Below are positions 41,549 to 50,349 of a DNA stretch of 64,000 bases, in pieces; positions within the stretch are counted from its first letter, which is position 1; the number at the start of each line of letters is the position of its first letter. The stretch lies in assembly GCF_033193315.1 (NCBI RefSeq), contig NZ_CP136187.1:1922001-1986000 (forward strand). The letters are read 5' to 3'. This stretch comes from Agathobaculum sp. NTUH-O15-33. GTDB taxonomy: Bacteria > Bacillota > Clostridia > Oscillospirales > Butyricicoccaceae. The position numbers and the translations under genes are program-made. The notes beneath the pieces were generated by a model, which ran no database searches, was not told where the DNA came from, and saw nothing but the letters and a program-made list of their open reading frames with translations.

Positions 41549-41599
41549 AAAAAAGAAAGAAACGCCCGTGCAGCAAGGGGGCGTTTCTTTCTTTTTGTG
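41549..41599 (+). terminator. Terminator of the helicase-nuclease gene
   Basis: A long stem of about 18 bp (41549-41567 with 41578-41599), rich in A on the left and T on the right. Confidence 0.85.
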
Positions 41600-41640
41600 C
41601 ATAATCCACGGAAAAGCGACAAAAACATGGAGGCGTTCGG

Positions 41641-41669
41641 TTGATTATTTCGTGTGGGGATGATAATAT
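41641..41669 (+). promoter_or_regulatory. Promoter of the Hpt-REC/HD-GYP/GGDEF pair
   Basis: TTGATT (41641-41646), 17 bp, TAATAT (41664-41669). Confidence 0.7.
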
Positions 41670-41781
41670 AAGGTAATAACGAGCTTTGCTGCCGTTCTAG
41701 AGATCGGCAGGCGCAAAAAGCTCTGTACACGGCTGGCCGTGGTGTGTCTTGGCGGGTTGTGTGCGGAAAGGAGCGATCGTC

Positions 41782-42135
41782 ATGGAGTTATTTACCGTAT
41801 TACAACAGGCCGGCGTGGATGTGGAAACCACGCTGCACCGTTTTGTCGGAAACGCCGCGCTGCTGAATCGATTTGTGAAAAAGTTTGCGCAGGATCCCAC
41901 TTATCAGCAGTTGCGCGACGCCGTTGCCGCCGGGGATGTCGAGCGGATTGAAACAAGCGCCCATACGCTAAAAGGGACGGCGGCAAATTTGGGTTTCCAA
42001 AAGCTGAGCGACAATAGCGCCGCGTTGGTGTCAGCTATACGTGAACAGAAGGACGCGGAACAGGTCCGCCGGCTTTTTCAGGCGGTGCAAGAGGAATATC
42101 AAAAGCTTTTGAGCCTGATCGACCTGATCGACTAA
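41782..42135 (+). CDS. Hpt (histidine phosphotransfer) protein
   Basis: A 117-residue stand-alone Hpt domain. ATG 41782 lies 9 bases after AAAGGAG; the upstream in-frame extension covers that site. The phospho-accepting His is in SAHTLKGTAANLG, near residue 56. It can shuttle phosphate between a hybrid kinase receiver and a response regulator. The next gene, 9 bp downstream, starts with a receiver and is the likely partner; the hybrid kinase at 6838 lacks an Hpt and could in principle feed it. Confidence 0.9.
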   Translation: MELFTVLQQAGVDVETTLHRFVGNAALLNRFVKKFAQDPTYQQLRDAVAAGDVERIETSAHTLKGTAANLGFQKLSDNSAALVSAIREQKDAEQVRRLFQAVQEEYQKLLSLIDLID

Positions 42136-42144
42136 GGAGAGAAG

Positions 42145-44268
42145 ATGAGCGTTTTGGCTAAACAGAAGACGATACTGATTGTTGACGACGTCGAGCTTAA
42201 CCGAGCCATCCTCTGCGAGCTATTCCAGCACACCTATGCCATTTTGGAGGCGGAGAACGGAGAAGAAGCGCTGCGCGTCATCAAGCAGCATCAGGAGGAG
42301 CTTTCGATCGTGCTGCTCGACGTCGTCATGCCGGTGATGGACGGAATCGAGGTGTTGCGCCGCATGCAGGGCAACGCCGCGCTGGAGCGTATCCCCGTCA
42401 TCCTGATTACGGCGGAAAGCAGCGAGAGCACCGCGCTGAAGGGCTACAACCTAGGCGTGGCCGATATTGTCAACAAGCCGTTCAATCCGGAGATCGTCAG
42501 CCGCCGCGTTGAAAACGTCATGGAGCTGTACGAACATAAGCGACATTTGGAAAGCAAGCTGCAGGAGCAGTACGCCGCGCTGGAGGAACAGGCGAAGAAG
42601 CTGGCGCGCACCAGCGCGTTCGTGATCGATACGCTGTCCACCGTGGTCGAGTTCCGAAACGGCGAATCCGGCTCTCATATCCGCCGCATCCGGCAGATCA
42701 CGCGCGTGCTGCTGGAAGCGCTGTCCGCGCAGTATGAGGAATACCGCTTTACCGACGCGCAAATCAGCCTGATCACCGACGCTTCGGCCCTGCATGATAT
42801 CGGTAAGATCGCCATACCGGACTCGGTGCTTTTAAAGCCCGGCAAGCTGACCGAAAAAGAGTTCGAGGTGATGAAGTCTCACACCATCAAGGGCTGTGAA
42901 ATTTTGCAGCGACTCGATCTCGGCCATCTGCAAAACGATGAGTTTTACCAGTACTGTTACGAGATCTGCCGCCACCACCATGAACGGTGGGACGGTCGCG
43001 GATATCCCGACGGGCTGCAGGGGAGCGAGATCACGATCTGGGCGCAGGTCGTATCATTGGCCGATGTGTATGAGGCGCTGACCAACGAGCGCGTCTATAA
43101 GCCGCCGTACACACACAGCAGCGCGGTATCCATGATCCTGAACGGCGAATGCGGCTCGTTCAACCCGCAGCTGCTCGACTGTTTTTTGCAGGCGTCCGAC
43201 AAACTGCGTGAAATCACCGTTGTGCCGGCCCGTTCGGCTGGCGACGGCTCGGTGTCGCTCGAATCCGAGCTGGTATCCCAGCAGCCGCCCACGCCTTCGG
43301 GCCCGGCCACACTGACCGAACGCACCCTGCGCCTTTTGGAATTGGAGCGTGAAAAGTATCACGTGCTGGCCGAGCTTTCGGGCGAGATCACCTTTGACTA
43401 CGACGTCAGCACCGACGTGCTGCAATTTTCAGAAAAGTTTGTTTCTGTTTTTAACGAAAGCTTCCGTATGATGCACGCGCGCGAAACGCTGTGCAACTCC
43501 ACCATGATCTACGAAGCGGATAAAAAGATCATTGAGGAAAAGCTGGCCCAGCTGACGCCCGCCGACAACGTGCGGAAATTTGAGCTGCGGATCAAGACCA
43601 ACACCGGGGAATACGAATGGTTTGAAATTTGGATTAACGGCATCTATATGGCGGATGAAAGCGATTCGTGCTCCAACCTGATCGGCAAGCTGACCAATGT
43701 AAACGAAACCAAGCTGGAAAACGCGCGGCTGCGGCGGCGGGCGGAGACCGATCCGCTAACCGGCCTTTATAACCGCTCGGCGGTCAAACGCATGGCCGAG
43801 GGCGAGGTCGGCGCGGTGTTTTTTATCGATGTGGACGATTTCAAAGGCATCAACGACCGCTTCGGCCATGCCAACGGAGACCGCGTTCTGCAGCAGATCG
43901 GCAGCGGACTTAAAGCGATGTTCCGGCATGACGATCTGGTTGGTCGGATCGGCGGGGATGAGTTCGCGGTGTTCCTGCACGGCCAAAACGATCGGAGCCT
44001 GCTGGAACGCAAGGCGCAGGATATTTGCCGGATGTTTCAGGAGGTCCGCCTTCCGGAAGTGCGCGCGGCTTCGGTCTCGGGCAGCGTGGGCATCGCGCTC
44101 TGTCCTGAGGACGGCGCGGATTACGATGCTGCGATCGACTGCGCGGATCAGGCTCTTTACAGCGCGAAAAACGCGGGCAAAAACCGCTACGCTTTTTATG
44201 ACCGCAACGCGAAAACGGCGGGCTTTCGCACCGTTCTTTCCGAGCCGGACAGCGATAAGCGCGAATAA
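42145..44268 (+). CDS. Response regulator with HD-GYP and GGDEF domains (bifunctional c-di-GMP enzyme)
   Basis: A 707-residue protein. The receiver (about 8-125) has acidic DDVELN and phospho-Asp in VLLDVVMPVMDG. HD-GYP (about 150-360) is complete: ALHDIGKIAIPD, KSHTIKGCEIL, HHHERWDGRGYPDGL, VVSLADVYEAL. A PAS-like domain spans about 400-530, then GGDEF (about 540-700), with DPLTGLYNR and RIGGDEFAVFLHG intact. The EAL domain is absent. It could both make and break cyclic di-GMP, switched by phosphorylation through the Hpt protein encoded just upstream. Confidence 0.92.
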   Translation: MSVLAKQKTILIVDDVELNRAILCELFQHTYAILEAENGEEALRVIKQHQEELSIVLLDVVMPVMDGIEVLRRMQGNAALERIPVILITAESSESTALKGYNLGVADIVNKPFNPEIVSRRVENVMELYEHKRHLESKLQEQYAALEEQAKKLARTSAFVIDTLSTVVEFRNGESGSHIRRIRQITRVLLEALSAQYEEYRFTDAQISLITDASALHDIGKIAIPDSVLLKPGKLTEKEFEVMKSHTIKGCEILQRLDLGHLQNDEFYQYCYEICRHHHERWDGRGYPDGLQGSEITIWAQVVSLADVYEALTNERVYKPPYTHSSAVSMILNGECGSFNPQLLDCFLQASDKLREITVVPARSAGDGSVSLESELVSQQPPTPSGPATLTERTLRLLELEREKYHVLAELSGEITFDYDVSTDVLQFSEKFVSVFNESFRMMHARETLCNSTMIYEADKKIIEEKLAQLTPADNVRKFELRIKTNTGEYEWFEIWINGIYMADESDSCSNLIGKLTNVNETKLENARLRRRAETDPLTGLYNRSAVKRMAEGEVGAVFFIDVDDFKGINDRFGHANGDRVLQQIGSGLKAMFRHDDLVGRIGGDEFAVFLHGQNDRSLLERKAQDICRMFQEVRLPEVRAASVSGSVGIALCPEDGADYDAAIDCADQALYSAKNAGKNRYAFYDRNAKTAGFRTVLSEPDSDKRE

Positions 44269-44312
44269 GGCGGCGACAAACGGAACACGATAACGGGAAA
44301 GAGGTGTGAGGC

Positions 44313-46046
44313 ATGGCCGAAAAACGAAAAGCCGATTTGTGCGTCCGGCACGCATCGGTGCTGAACAGCTATTTTAAAACCTTTGACCGCGCCGATGTAT
44401 ACATTAGGGACGGCAAGATCTTATATGTCGACCGCGCGGAAGAGCAGTGCTACGAAGCGGCCGAAGAGATCGACGGAGGCGGGGCCTATATGGTGCCCGG
44501 TCTGATCGATATCCATATGCACATTGAAAGCTCGATGATGACGCCCGCGGCCTTTTGTGAAAGGCTGGCGCAGTGCGGCGTGACCACGATCGTATCCGAG
44601 CCGCACGAAATGGCGAACGTGGGCGGCCTTAACGGTGTGACCGAAATGATCGAAGCGGGACGCGGCGCGCCTATCGATGTGCGGTACGGCATACCGAGCT
44701 GCGTGCCTTCCACCTCGTCCCGTCTCGAAACGACGGGCGGGGAGATTGGCTGCGCGGATATGGAAGCGCTGTACGGCGACCCTGCTGTCGCTTGTGTCGG
44801 CGAGGTGATGAATTACCGCCAGATCATACGCGAAAACGATTTGGAGATCACAAAGTTTCTGAAAAAGCTGCGCGCCGGGGATACGATTTTTCCGATTGAG
44901 GGCCACTGTCCGGCGCTTATGGGGGCCGATCTGGCTGAGTTTTTGTTTCTTGGCATCAACGGCGACCATACCGAGCACAGCGTGGAGGAGCTCAGGGCCC
45001 GCTTCGAGGGCGGTATGTTCGTGGAGATCCAGCAAAAGACGCTGTCTACAGAGGTGCTTACGCTCATCCGAGAAAATAATTTGTACGAATACTTTTGCTT
45101 TGTCACCGACGACGTCATGGCGGACAAGCTGGTGGAGGAAGGCCATCTGGACGCGCTGGTGCGTCAGGCGGTCGCGCTCGGCCTTGCGCCGGCGCAGGCG
45201 ATCTATAACGCGACCTTTACGCCGGCGCGGCGCATGAACCTGCTCGACCGGGGCGCGCTCGACCCGGGCAAGCGTGCGGATTTCGTACTGCTCTCCGACC
45301 TTGCACGCTTTGAGGTACAGGCGACTTTTCGCGGCGGCAAATGCATTTATAAAAAGGGGTCGGCCAGTCACAAGCCGGCGAATACAAAGGCGTTTAGCGC
45401 GCCGTACTACAGTAGCATCCATTTAACGCCGCAGACGGAGCAGCGCTTTGCGATGCAGGCACCGGTATGGCAGGGCACGGTACGCGTTCGCGCCATCGAG
45501 GTGCGGGACGGCAGTACACGGACGGAAGAGCGCATTTTTGAACTCCCCGTGCAGAACGGTCTGGTGCAGTGGGAGGGGAGCGGCCTGTTGCTCGCGGTCG
45601 TGCTGGAACGGTACGGAAAAAACGGCGGGATCGGCTACGGCTTTATGACGGGCGACTGCCATAAGCGCGGCGCGGTCGCGACCAGCTATGCGCACGATTG
45701 CCACAACCTGCTCGCGGCCGGCGCAACGGCGCGCGATTTAACGGCGGCGGTCAATCGCGTTATCGCGCTGCAAGGCGGCTTCGTCTGCGCCGAGGAGGGG
45801 GAGATACTGGCCGAGCTTAAGCTGGGTGTCGGCGGTATTTTGTCCGACCGTCCGGCGGAAGAGGTCGGCGCGGCCCTAGGCCGCGTGCGCGCGGCCATGA
45901 CCGCGCTCGGCTACCGGCATTACAACCCGATCATGTCGTTCGGCACGATCACGCTGCCGGTCAGTCCGGCGCTCAAGCTGACGGATAAAGGCCTGATCGA
46001 TGTCAAGGCGGCGCAGATCGTGCCGCTGTTTGTTGACAGCGTTTGA
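44313..46046 (+). CDS. ade: Adenine deaminase
   Basis: A 577-residue amidohydrolase turning adenine into hypoxanthine. Metal ligands are in GLIDIHMHIESSMM and EPHEMANVGG; GEVMNYRQII, IEGHCPALMG, INGDHTEHS and FVTDDVMADKL mark the ade family, with a C-terminal NPIMSFGTITLPVSP. The ribosome binding site is AAGAGGTG. The permease directly downstream probably imports the purine. Confidence 0.95.
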   Translation: MAEKRKADLCVRHASVLNSYFKTFDRADVYIRDGKILYVDRAEEQCYEAAEEIDGGGAYMVPGLIDIHMHIESSMMTPAAFCERLAQCGVTTIVSEPHEMANVGGLNGVTEMIEAGRGAPIDVRYGIPSCVPSTSSRLETTGGEIGCADMEALYGDPAVACVGEVMNYRQIIRENDLEITKFLKKLRAGDTIFPIEGHCPALMGADLAEFLFLGINGDHTEHSVEELRARFEGGMFVEIQQKTLSTEVLTLIRENNLYEYFCFVTDDVMADKLVEEGHLDALVRQAVALGLAPAQAIYNATFTPARRMNLLDRGALDPGKRADFVLLSDLARFEVQATFRGGKCIYKKGSASHKPANTKAFSAPYYSSIHLTPQTEQRFAMQAPVWQGTVRVRAIEVRDGSTRTEERIFELPVQNGLVQWEGSGLLLAVVLERYGKNGGIGYGFMTGDCHKRGAVATSYAHDCHNLLAAGATARDLTAAVNRVIALQGGFVCAEEGEILAELKLGVGGILSDRPAEEVGAALGRVRAAMTALGYRHYNPIMSFGTITLPVSPALKLTDKGLIDVKAAQIVPLFVDSV

Positions 46047-46076
46047 TTGAAGACATAAAAATAGGGGGATTTTTTT

Positions 46077-47382
46077 ATGAATAACTGGATGGAAAAGCGG
46101 TTCCACCTTAGCGAATACAAGACGAGTGTGCGCACCGAGATCGTGGCGGGCATCACTACTTTTGTCACGATGGCGTACGTGCTGGGCACGATACCGAATA
46201 TGATGGGCAATGCTGGTATGGATCGCGGGGTTATCCTAACTTCGATGATCTTGCTTATTATTTTGACCACTGTGGCAATGGCGCTTGTCACCAACCGTCC
46301 CTTCGCCCTCGCGCCAGGCTCTTGGCAGCGTCGGCATTGTGGTGGGTATGATGGCGAACGACGGTGTTTCTCCGGCGGTAACGGCGGGCGTCATTTTCTG
46401 GAGCGGCATGATTTTTGTCGTCATCTCCTATATTGGCCTGCGCGACGCGGTCGTCAAGGCGATCCCACCCAGCCTCAAGCACGCGGTCAGCGCGGGTATC
46501 GGCCTGTTCATCGCGCTGCTCGGCTGCAAGAACGCCAAGCTCATTATCGCGGTAGAAGGCAAGAATAATCTGGGCTGGGGCGAGCTGGCCAGCCCGACCG
46601 TGGTTTTGGCGCTCATTGGCTTTATTTTAATCCTTGTCACCAAAACTATGAAGGTGCCGGGCTATATGATCGTTTCTATTTTGGTCACCACGCTGATCGG
46701 TATTCCGATGGGCATCACCAAGCTGCCGGAAACGCTGTTCACCGCGCCCGGCAACCCGCTCGGCAACTTTTTGAACATTGATCTGCTCGGCGCGCTGCGC
46801 TTCGCCTATATCCCGTTCCTGATTGCACTGTTCGTGCCCGATTTCTTTTCGACCTTTGGCACGGCGATCGGTGTGGGCGGCAAGGCGGGCTATCTGGATA
46901 AGGACGGCAACCTGCCCGGTATCGATCGTGTGTTCAAGGTAGACGCGGTCTCGACCGTGATCGGCTCTGCGTTCTGTATGCCCTGTATGACCACCTATCT
47001 TGAGTCCTCCGCGGGCGTCGAGGCGGGCGGCAAGACTGGTCTTACCGCCGTGTCCACCGCGGTATGCTTTGCGTTTACGCTGCTGCTCACGCCGATTGCG
47101 CTGATGATCCCTTCGGCCGCGACGGCGCCTGCGCTGATCATCATCGGCGTCGGCATGATGAGCGCGCTCAGAAACGTCGATTTCTCCGATTATACCGAGA
47201 GCTTTCCGGCGTTTATCTGTGTGGCGTTCACCGTCTTTGCGAACAATATTGCAAACGGCATCTGCGTGGCGCTGCCGATCTATCTGATCCTCAAGCTGGC
47301 CGCCGGCCGTATCCGCGAGATCCCGAAGGTTATGTACGTGCTGATCGCGGTGTGCCTGCTGTATTTCTGGACCATCTTATAA
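46077..47382 (+). pseudogene. NCS2-type purine/uracil permease, frameshifted by one extra base
   Basis: The first frame gives the N-terminus FHLSEYKTSVRTEIVAGITT - FVTMAYVLGTIPNMMG to TNRPFALAPG and then goes astray. The frame one base ahead resumes with LGSVGIVVGMMANDGVSP and continues to the end (GLRDAVVKAIPPSLKHAVSA, PDFFSTFGTAIGVGG, STYLESSAGVEAGGKTGLTA-like motifs). One inserted base within about 46313-46323 explains it; corrected, the protein has about 434 residues. It is an AzgA-like importer, and with ade upstream, adenine/hypoxanthine uptake is likely. Confidence 0.85.
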
Positions 47383-47391
47383 TTGGTTTGA

Positions 47392-47426
47392 AGGGCTGCT
47401 CCGAAAGCATGCGGGGCAGCCTTTTT
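47392..47426 (+). terminator. Terminator of the permease gene
   Basis: A 9-bp stem with one G-U pair (47394-47402 with 47413-47421), followed by TTTTT. Confidence 0.8.
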
Positions 47427-47477
47427 GATTGAAGCGCACCCATGCTGCGCAAACTGATAAAGATAGGAGGGAACTGC

Positions 47478-49055
47478 ATGAAGCGGCTTTATCTAAACGG
47501 AACGATCCTGACCATGGAAAACGGAGAGATAGCGGAAGCGGTGCTTGTGGAGGATGGACGCATCCGCTATGTGGGCACCAAGCGAAGCGCGCCGCGCGTT
47601 GCGCCGCACGAAACTATGGATTTAAAAGGCAAAGCTCTGCTGCCCGCTTTCATTGACGCGCATAGCCACTTTTCCGCCGCGGCGAACGCCTTACTGCAAG
47701 TACCGCTTGAGGAATGCGTGACCATAGAGGAAATCGCGGAGCGTGTTTCCGCGTTCATCAAGGAACGCCGACTTGCGCCCGGAGAATGGGTGACCGCGCG
47801 CGGGTACGATCATAACCAGCTTGCTGATGGATTGCACCCGAACCTCGACACGCTGGACCGTGTGGCGCCGGTGAATCCGCTTGTATTGCAGCACAGGTCC
47901 GGGCATGTGGGTGTGTTCAATACGCTGGCGCTTCAAAGGCTTGGCGTTACGGACGAGACAATACCGCCGCCGGGCGGACTGATCCAAAAGAAGGATGGAC
48001 GTTTGACCGGCTATATGGAAGAGACCGCATTCCTCCAGTATTTAAAGCAGGTACCCACGCCGGAACCGGCAGCGCTTTTAGACGCTTACCGGCTGGCGCA
48101 GCAAAAATACGCTTCCCACGGGATCACAACCGTGCAGGAGGGCATGATGGTTGATTTGATGGAGCCGATGCTGCGCGCGATGCTGGATGCCGGACTGCTG
48201 CGCCTTGATCTGATCGGCTATGTGGACGCGGCCGGGGGCGAGCGCTTGCTCGATGCGTTCCGCGCGCACCTCCGCACGTATGTGGGTCATTTTAAGATCG
48301 GCGGCTATAAGATGTTTCTGGACGGCTCGCCGCAGGGGCGGACGGCTTGGATGCGCACGCCTTACGTGGGCGGAGGCTGCGGCTATCCCACATTGACGGA
48401 TGATGAGGCGCGGCGGTATTTGCAGCGGGCGCTGAAGGACGGCATGCAGCTGCTGGCCCATTGCAACGGGGACGCGGCGGCGGCGCAGTACTTGCGGCTT
48501 TGCCGCGAGGCTGCGGGGCAGGGCGCCGACCTTGCGGCGATTCGTCCGGTGATGATTCACGCGCAGCTATTGGGACCAGACCAGCTGGACGAGGTGCGTG
48601 CGCTTTCCGTCATTCCTTCCTTTTTTGTCGCGCATGTATATCATTGGGGCGATACGCATATCAAAAATTTCGGCGTCGATCGTGCAAAGCTGATCAGCCC
48701 GGCGGGGTCGGCGCTGCATAAAAATATTTGTTTCACGTTTCATCAGGATACGCCGGTGATCGAGCCGGACATGCTGGAAACGATCTGGTGCGCGGCTGCG
48801 CGCCGCATCAAGGCCGGCGTGCTGCTCGGCGAAAACGAGCGCATCCCCGTATATGAAGCGCTGCGCGCGGTGACGGTGAACGCCGCTTATCAGTACTTTG
48901 AGGAAAACGAAAAGGGCAGTATCGCCGTGGGCAAACGGGCCGATCTGGTCGTGCTCGATCAAGATCCGCTGGCAGTACCGCCGGAGGACCTGCGCGGCGT
49001 ACGTGTTGTCGAGACCATCAAGGACGGCGAGACGATTTATGCTGCGGATAGTTGA
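47478..49055 (+). CDS. Amidohydrolase (YtcJ-like)
   Basis: A 525-residue protein. ATG 47478 follows AGGAGGG; 12 upstream in-frame codons precede that site. The metal-binding HxH is in FIDAHSHFSAAANALL, with YDHNQLADGLHPNLD, HRSGHVGVFN, MYLDGSPQGRT-like FLDGSPQGRTAWM, and HCNGDAAAAQYLRL as in YtcJ/DUF amidohydrolase_3 enzymes. It ends ADLVVLDQDPLAVPPEDL. The substrate is unknown; the neighbouring deaminase and permease hint at purine or amide salvage. Confidence 0.88.
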   Translation: MKRLYLNGTILTMENGEIAEAVLVEDGRIRYVGTKRSAPRVAPHETMDLKGKALLPAFIDAHSHFSAAANALLQVPLEECVTIEEIAERVSAFIKERRLAPGEWVTARGYDHNQLADGLHPNLDTLDRVAPVNPLVLQHRSGHVGVFNTLALQRLGVTDETIPPPGGLIQKKDGRLTGYMEETAFLQYLKQVPTPEPAALLDAYRLAQQKYASHGITTVQEGMMVDLMEPMLRAMLDAGLLRLDLIGYVDAAGGERLLDAFRAHLRTYVGHFKIGGYKMFLDGSPQGRTAWMRTPYVGGGCGYPTLTDDEARRYLQRALKDGMQLLAHCNGDAAAAQYLRLCREAAGQGADLAAIRPVMIHAQLLGPDQLDEVRALSVIPSFFVAHVYHWGDTHIKNFGVDRAKLISPAGSALHKNICFTFHQDTPVIEPDMLETIWCAAARRIKAGVLLGENERIPVYEALRAVTVNAAYQYFEENEKGSIAVGKRADLVVLDQDPLAVPPEDLRGVRVVETIKDGETIYAADS

Positions 49056-49115
49056 ATCCCCCGTGTATTTGTGATAGAATAACTGCAATTATGAATTTTG
49101 CAGAGCGAGGGAATT

Positions 49116-50258
49116 ATGGAGATCGGAACATTTGAATTGTTAAAAACCGAGGAGCAGGCGCGTCGCGGCCGCTTTATGACCGCGCACGGCGAGGTGCAAA
49201 CGCCGGTTTTTATGAACGTCGGCACGCAGGGAGCGATCAAGGGCGCGCTCGACGCGTTCGACCTGAAAGAGGTCGGCTGTCAGATTGAGCTGTCCAATAC
49301 CTACCATTTGCACGTGCGGCCGGGCGACCAGATCGTGCGGCAGATGGGCGGTCTGCACCGTTTTATGCGTTGGGATGGGCCGATGCTGACCGATTCGGGC
49401 GGTTTTCAGGTTTTCTCACTCGCCACACTGCGTAAGATCAAGGAAGAGGGCGTTTATTTCCATTCCCACGTGGATGGACGCAAAATCTTTATGGGCCCGG
49501 AGGAGAGCATGCGCATCCAGTCGAACCTTGGCTCGGACATTGCCATGGCCTTTGATGAGTGCATTGAAAATCCCGCGCCGCGCGAATATGTCAAGGCTTC
49601 GATTGACCGCACGACGCGCTGGCTGCGCCGCTGTAAGGAGGAGCTGGAACGGCTGAACAGCCTGCCTGAAACGGTCAACCCCCATCAGCTGCTGTTTGGC
49701 ATCAATCAGGGCGGCACGTATGACGACCTGCGCGCCGAGCATATGCAGGAGATCGCTACGCTCGACCTGCCAGGCTACGCGATCGGCGGTCTGGCGGTCG
49801 GAGAATCGACCGATGTGATGTACCATATCCTTGACGTGACTCTGCCGCACGCGCCACAACACAAGCCGCGGTACCTGATGGGCGTTGGTACGCCGTCCAA
49901 CATCATCGAGGGCGTCGCGCGCGGTATCGACTTCTTCGACTGTGTCATGCCGACGCGCAACGCGCGTCACGGCCATCTGTTTACGCATGACGGCATTTTG
50001 AACATTATGAACGCCAAGTATCAGACGGACGACCGACCGATTGAAGAGGGGTGCCAGTGCCCGACTTGCCGTAGGTTCAGCCGTGCTTACCTGCGCCATT
50101 TGCTCAAAGCAGGCGAAATGCTGTCCCAGCGTCTGCTGGTAACGCATAACCTTTGGTTCTACAACCACCTGATGGAAGAGATTCGCGAGGCTTTGGATAA
50201 CGGCGCCTTTGGCGCGTATCGTGCGGCCAACAGCGAGAAAATGGCAAAGCGCATTTAA
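49116..50258 (+). CDS. tgt: tRNA-guanine transglycosylase
   Basis: A 380-residue enzyme exchanging guanine-34 for preQ1. ATG 49116 follows GAGGG. Motifs: VQTPVFMNVGTQGAIKG, LSNTYHLHVRPG, LTDSGGFQVFSL (catalytic Asp), GGLAVGES, the second Asp in FDCVMPTRNARHG, and zinc ligands CQCPTCRRFSRAYLRHLLKA. An extended -10 (TAGAAT near 49075) probably drives it. queA is about 11 kb upstream. Confidence 0.96.
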   Translation: MEIGTFELLKTEEQARRGRFMTAHGEVQTPVFMNVGTQGAIKGALDAFDLKEVGCQIELSNTYHLHVRPGDQIVRQMGGLHRFMRWDGPMLTDSGGFQVFSLATLRKIKEEGVYFHSHVDGRKIFMGPEESMRIQSNLGSDIAMAFDECIENPAPREYVKASIDRTTRWLRRCKEELERLNSLPETVNPHQLLFGINQGGTYDDLRAEHMQEIATLDLPGYAIGGLAVGESTDVMYHILDVTLPHAPQHKPRYLMGVGTPSNIIEGVARGIDFFDCVMPTRNARHGHLFTHDGILNIMNAKYQTDDRPIEEGCQCPTCRRFSRAYLRHLLKAGEMLSQRLLVTHNLWFYNHLMEEIREALDNGAFGAYRAANSEKMAKRI

Positions 50259-50271
50259 ATACCCCAAAACC

Positions 50272-50300
50272 CGGGAACGCCAATTTGGGCGTTCCCGTTC
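50272..50300 (+). terminator. Terminator of tgt
   Basis: A 10-bp stem (50272-50281 with 50288-50297) followed by a T-rich run. Confidence 0.85.
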
Positions 50301-50349
50301 TGTTATTTCTGCGGACCGCATACCCTGTAGAGGGAAATGGGGTCGTGCA

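Larger units (their letters stand above)
41424..41781 (+). other. Intergenic region with terminator and promoter
   Basis: 358 bp without a gene. It contains the helicase terminator (41549-41599) and a clean sigma-A promoter (41641-41669) followed by a 100-base leader. Otherwise I see nothing in it. Confidence 0.6.

Noticed and set aside
44421..45422. 333-codon minus-strand frame opposite ade
   Set aside because: Antisense shadow of a conserved enzyme gene, with Arg/His-rich composition and no recognisable motif.
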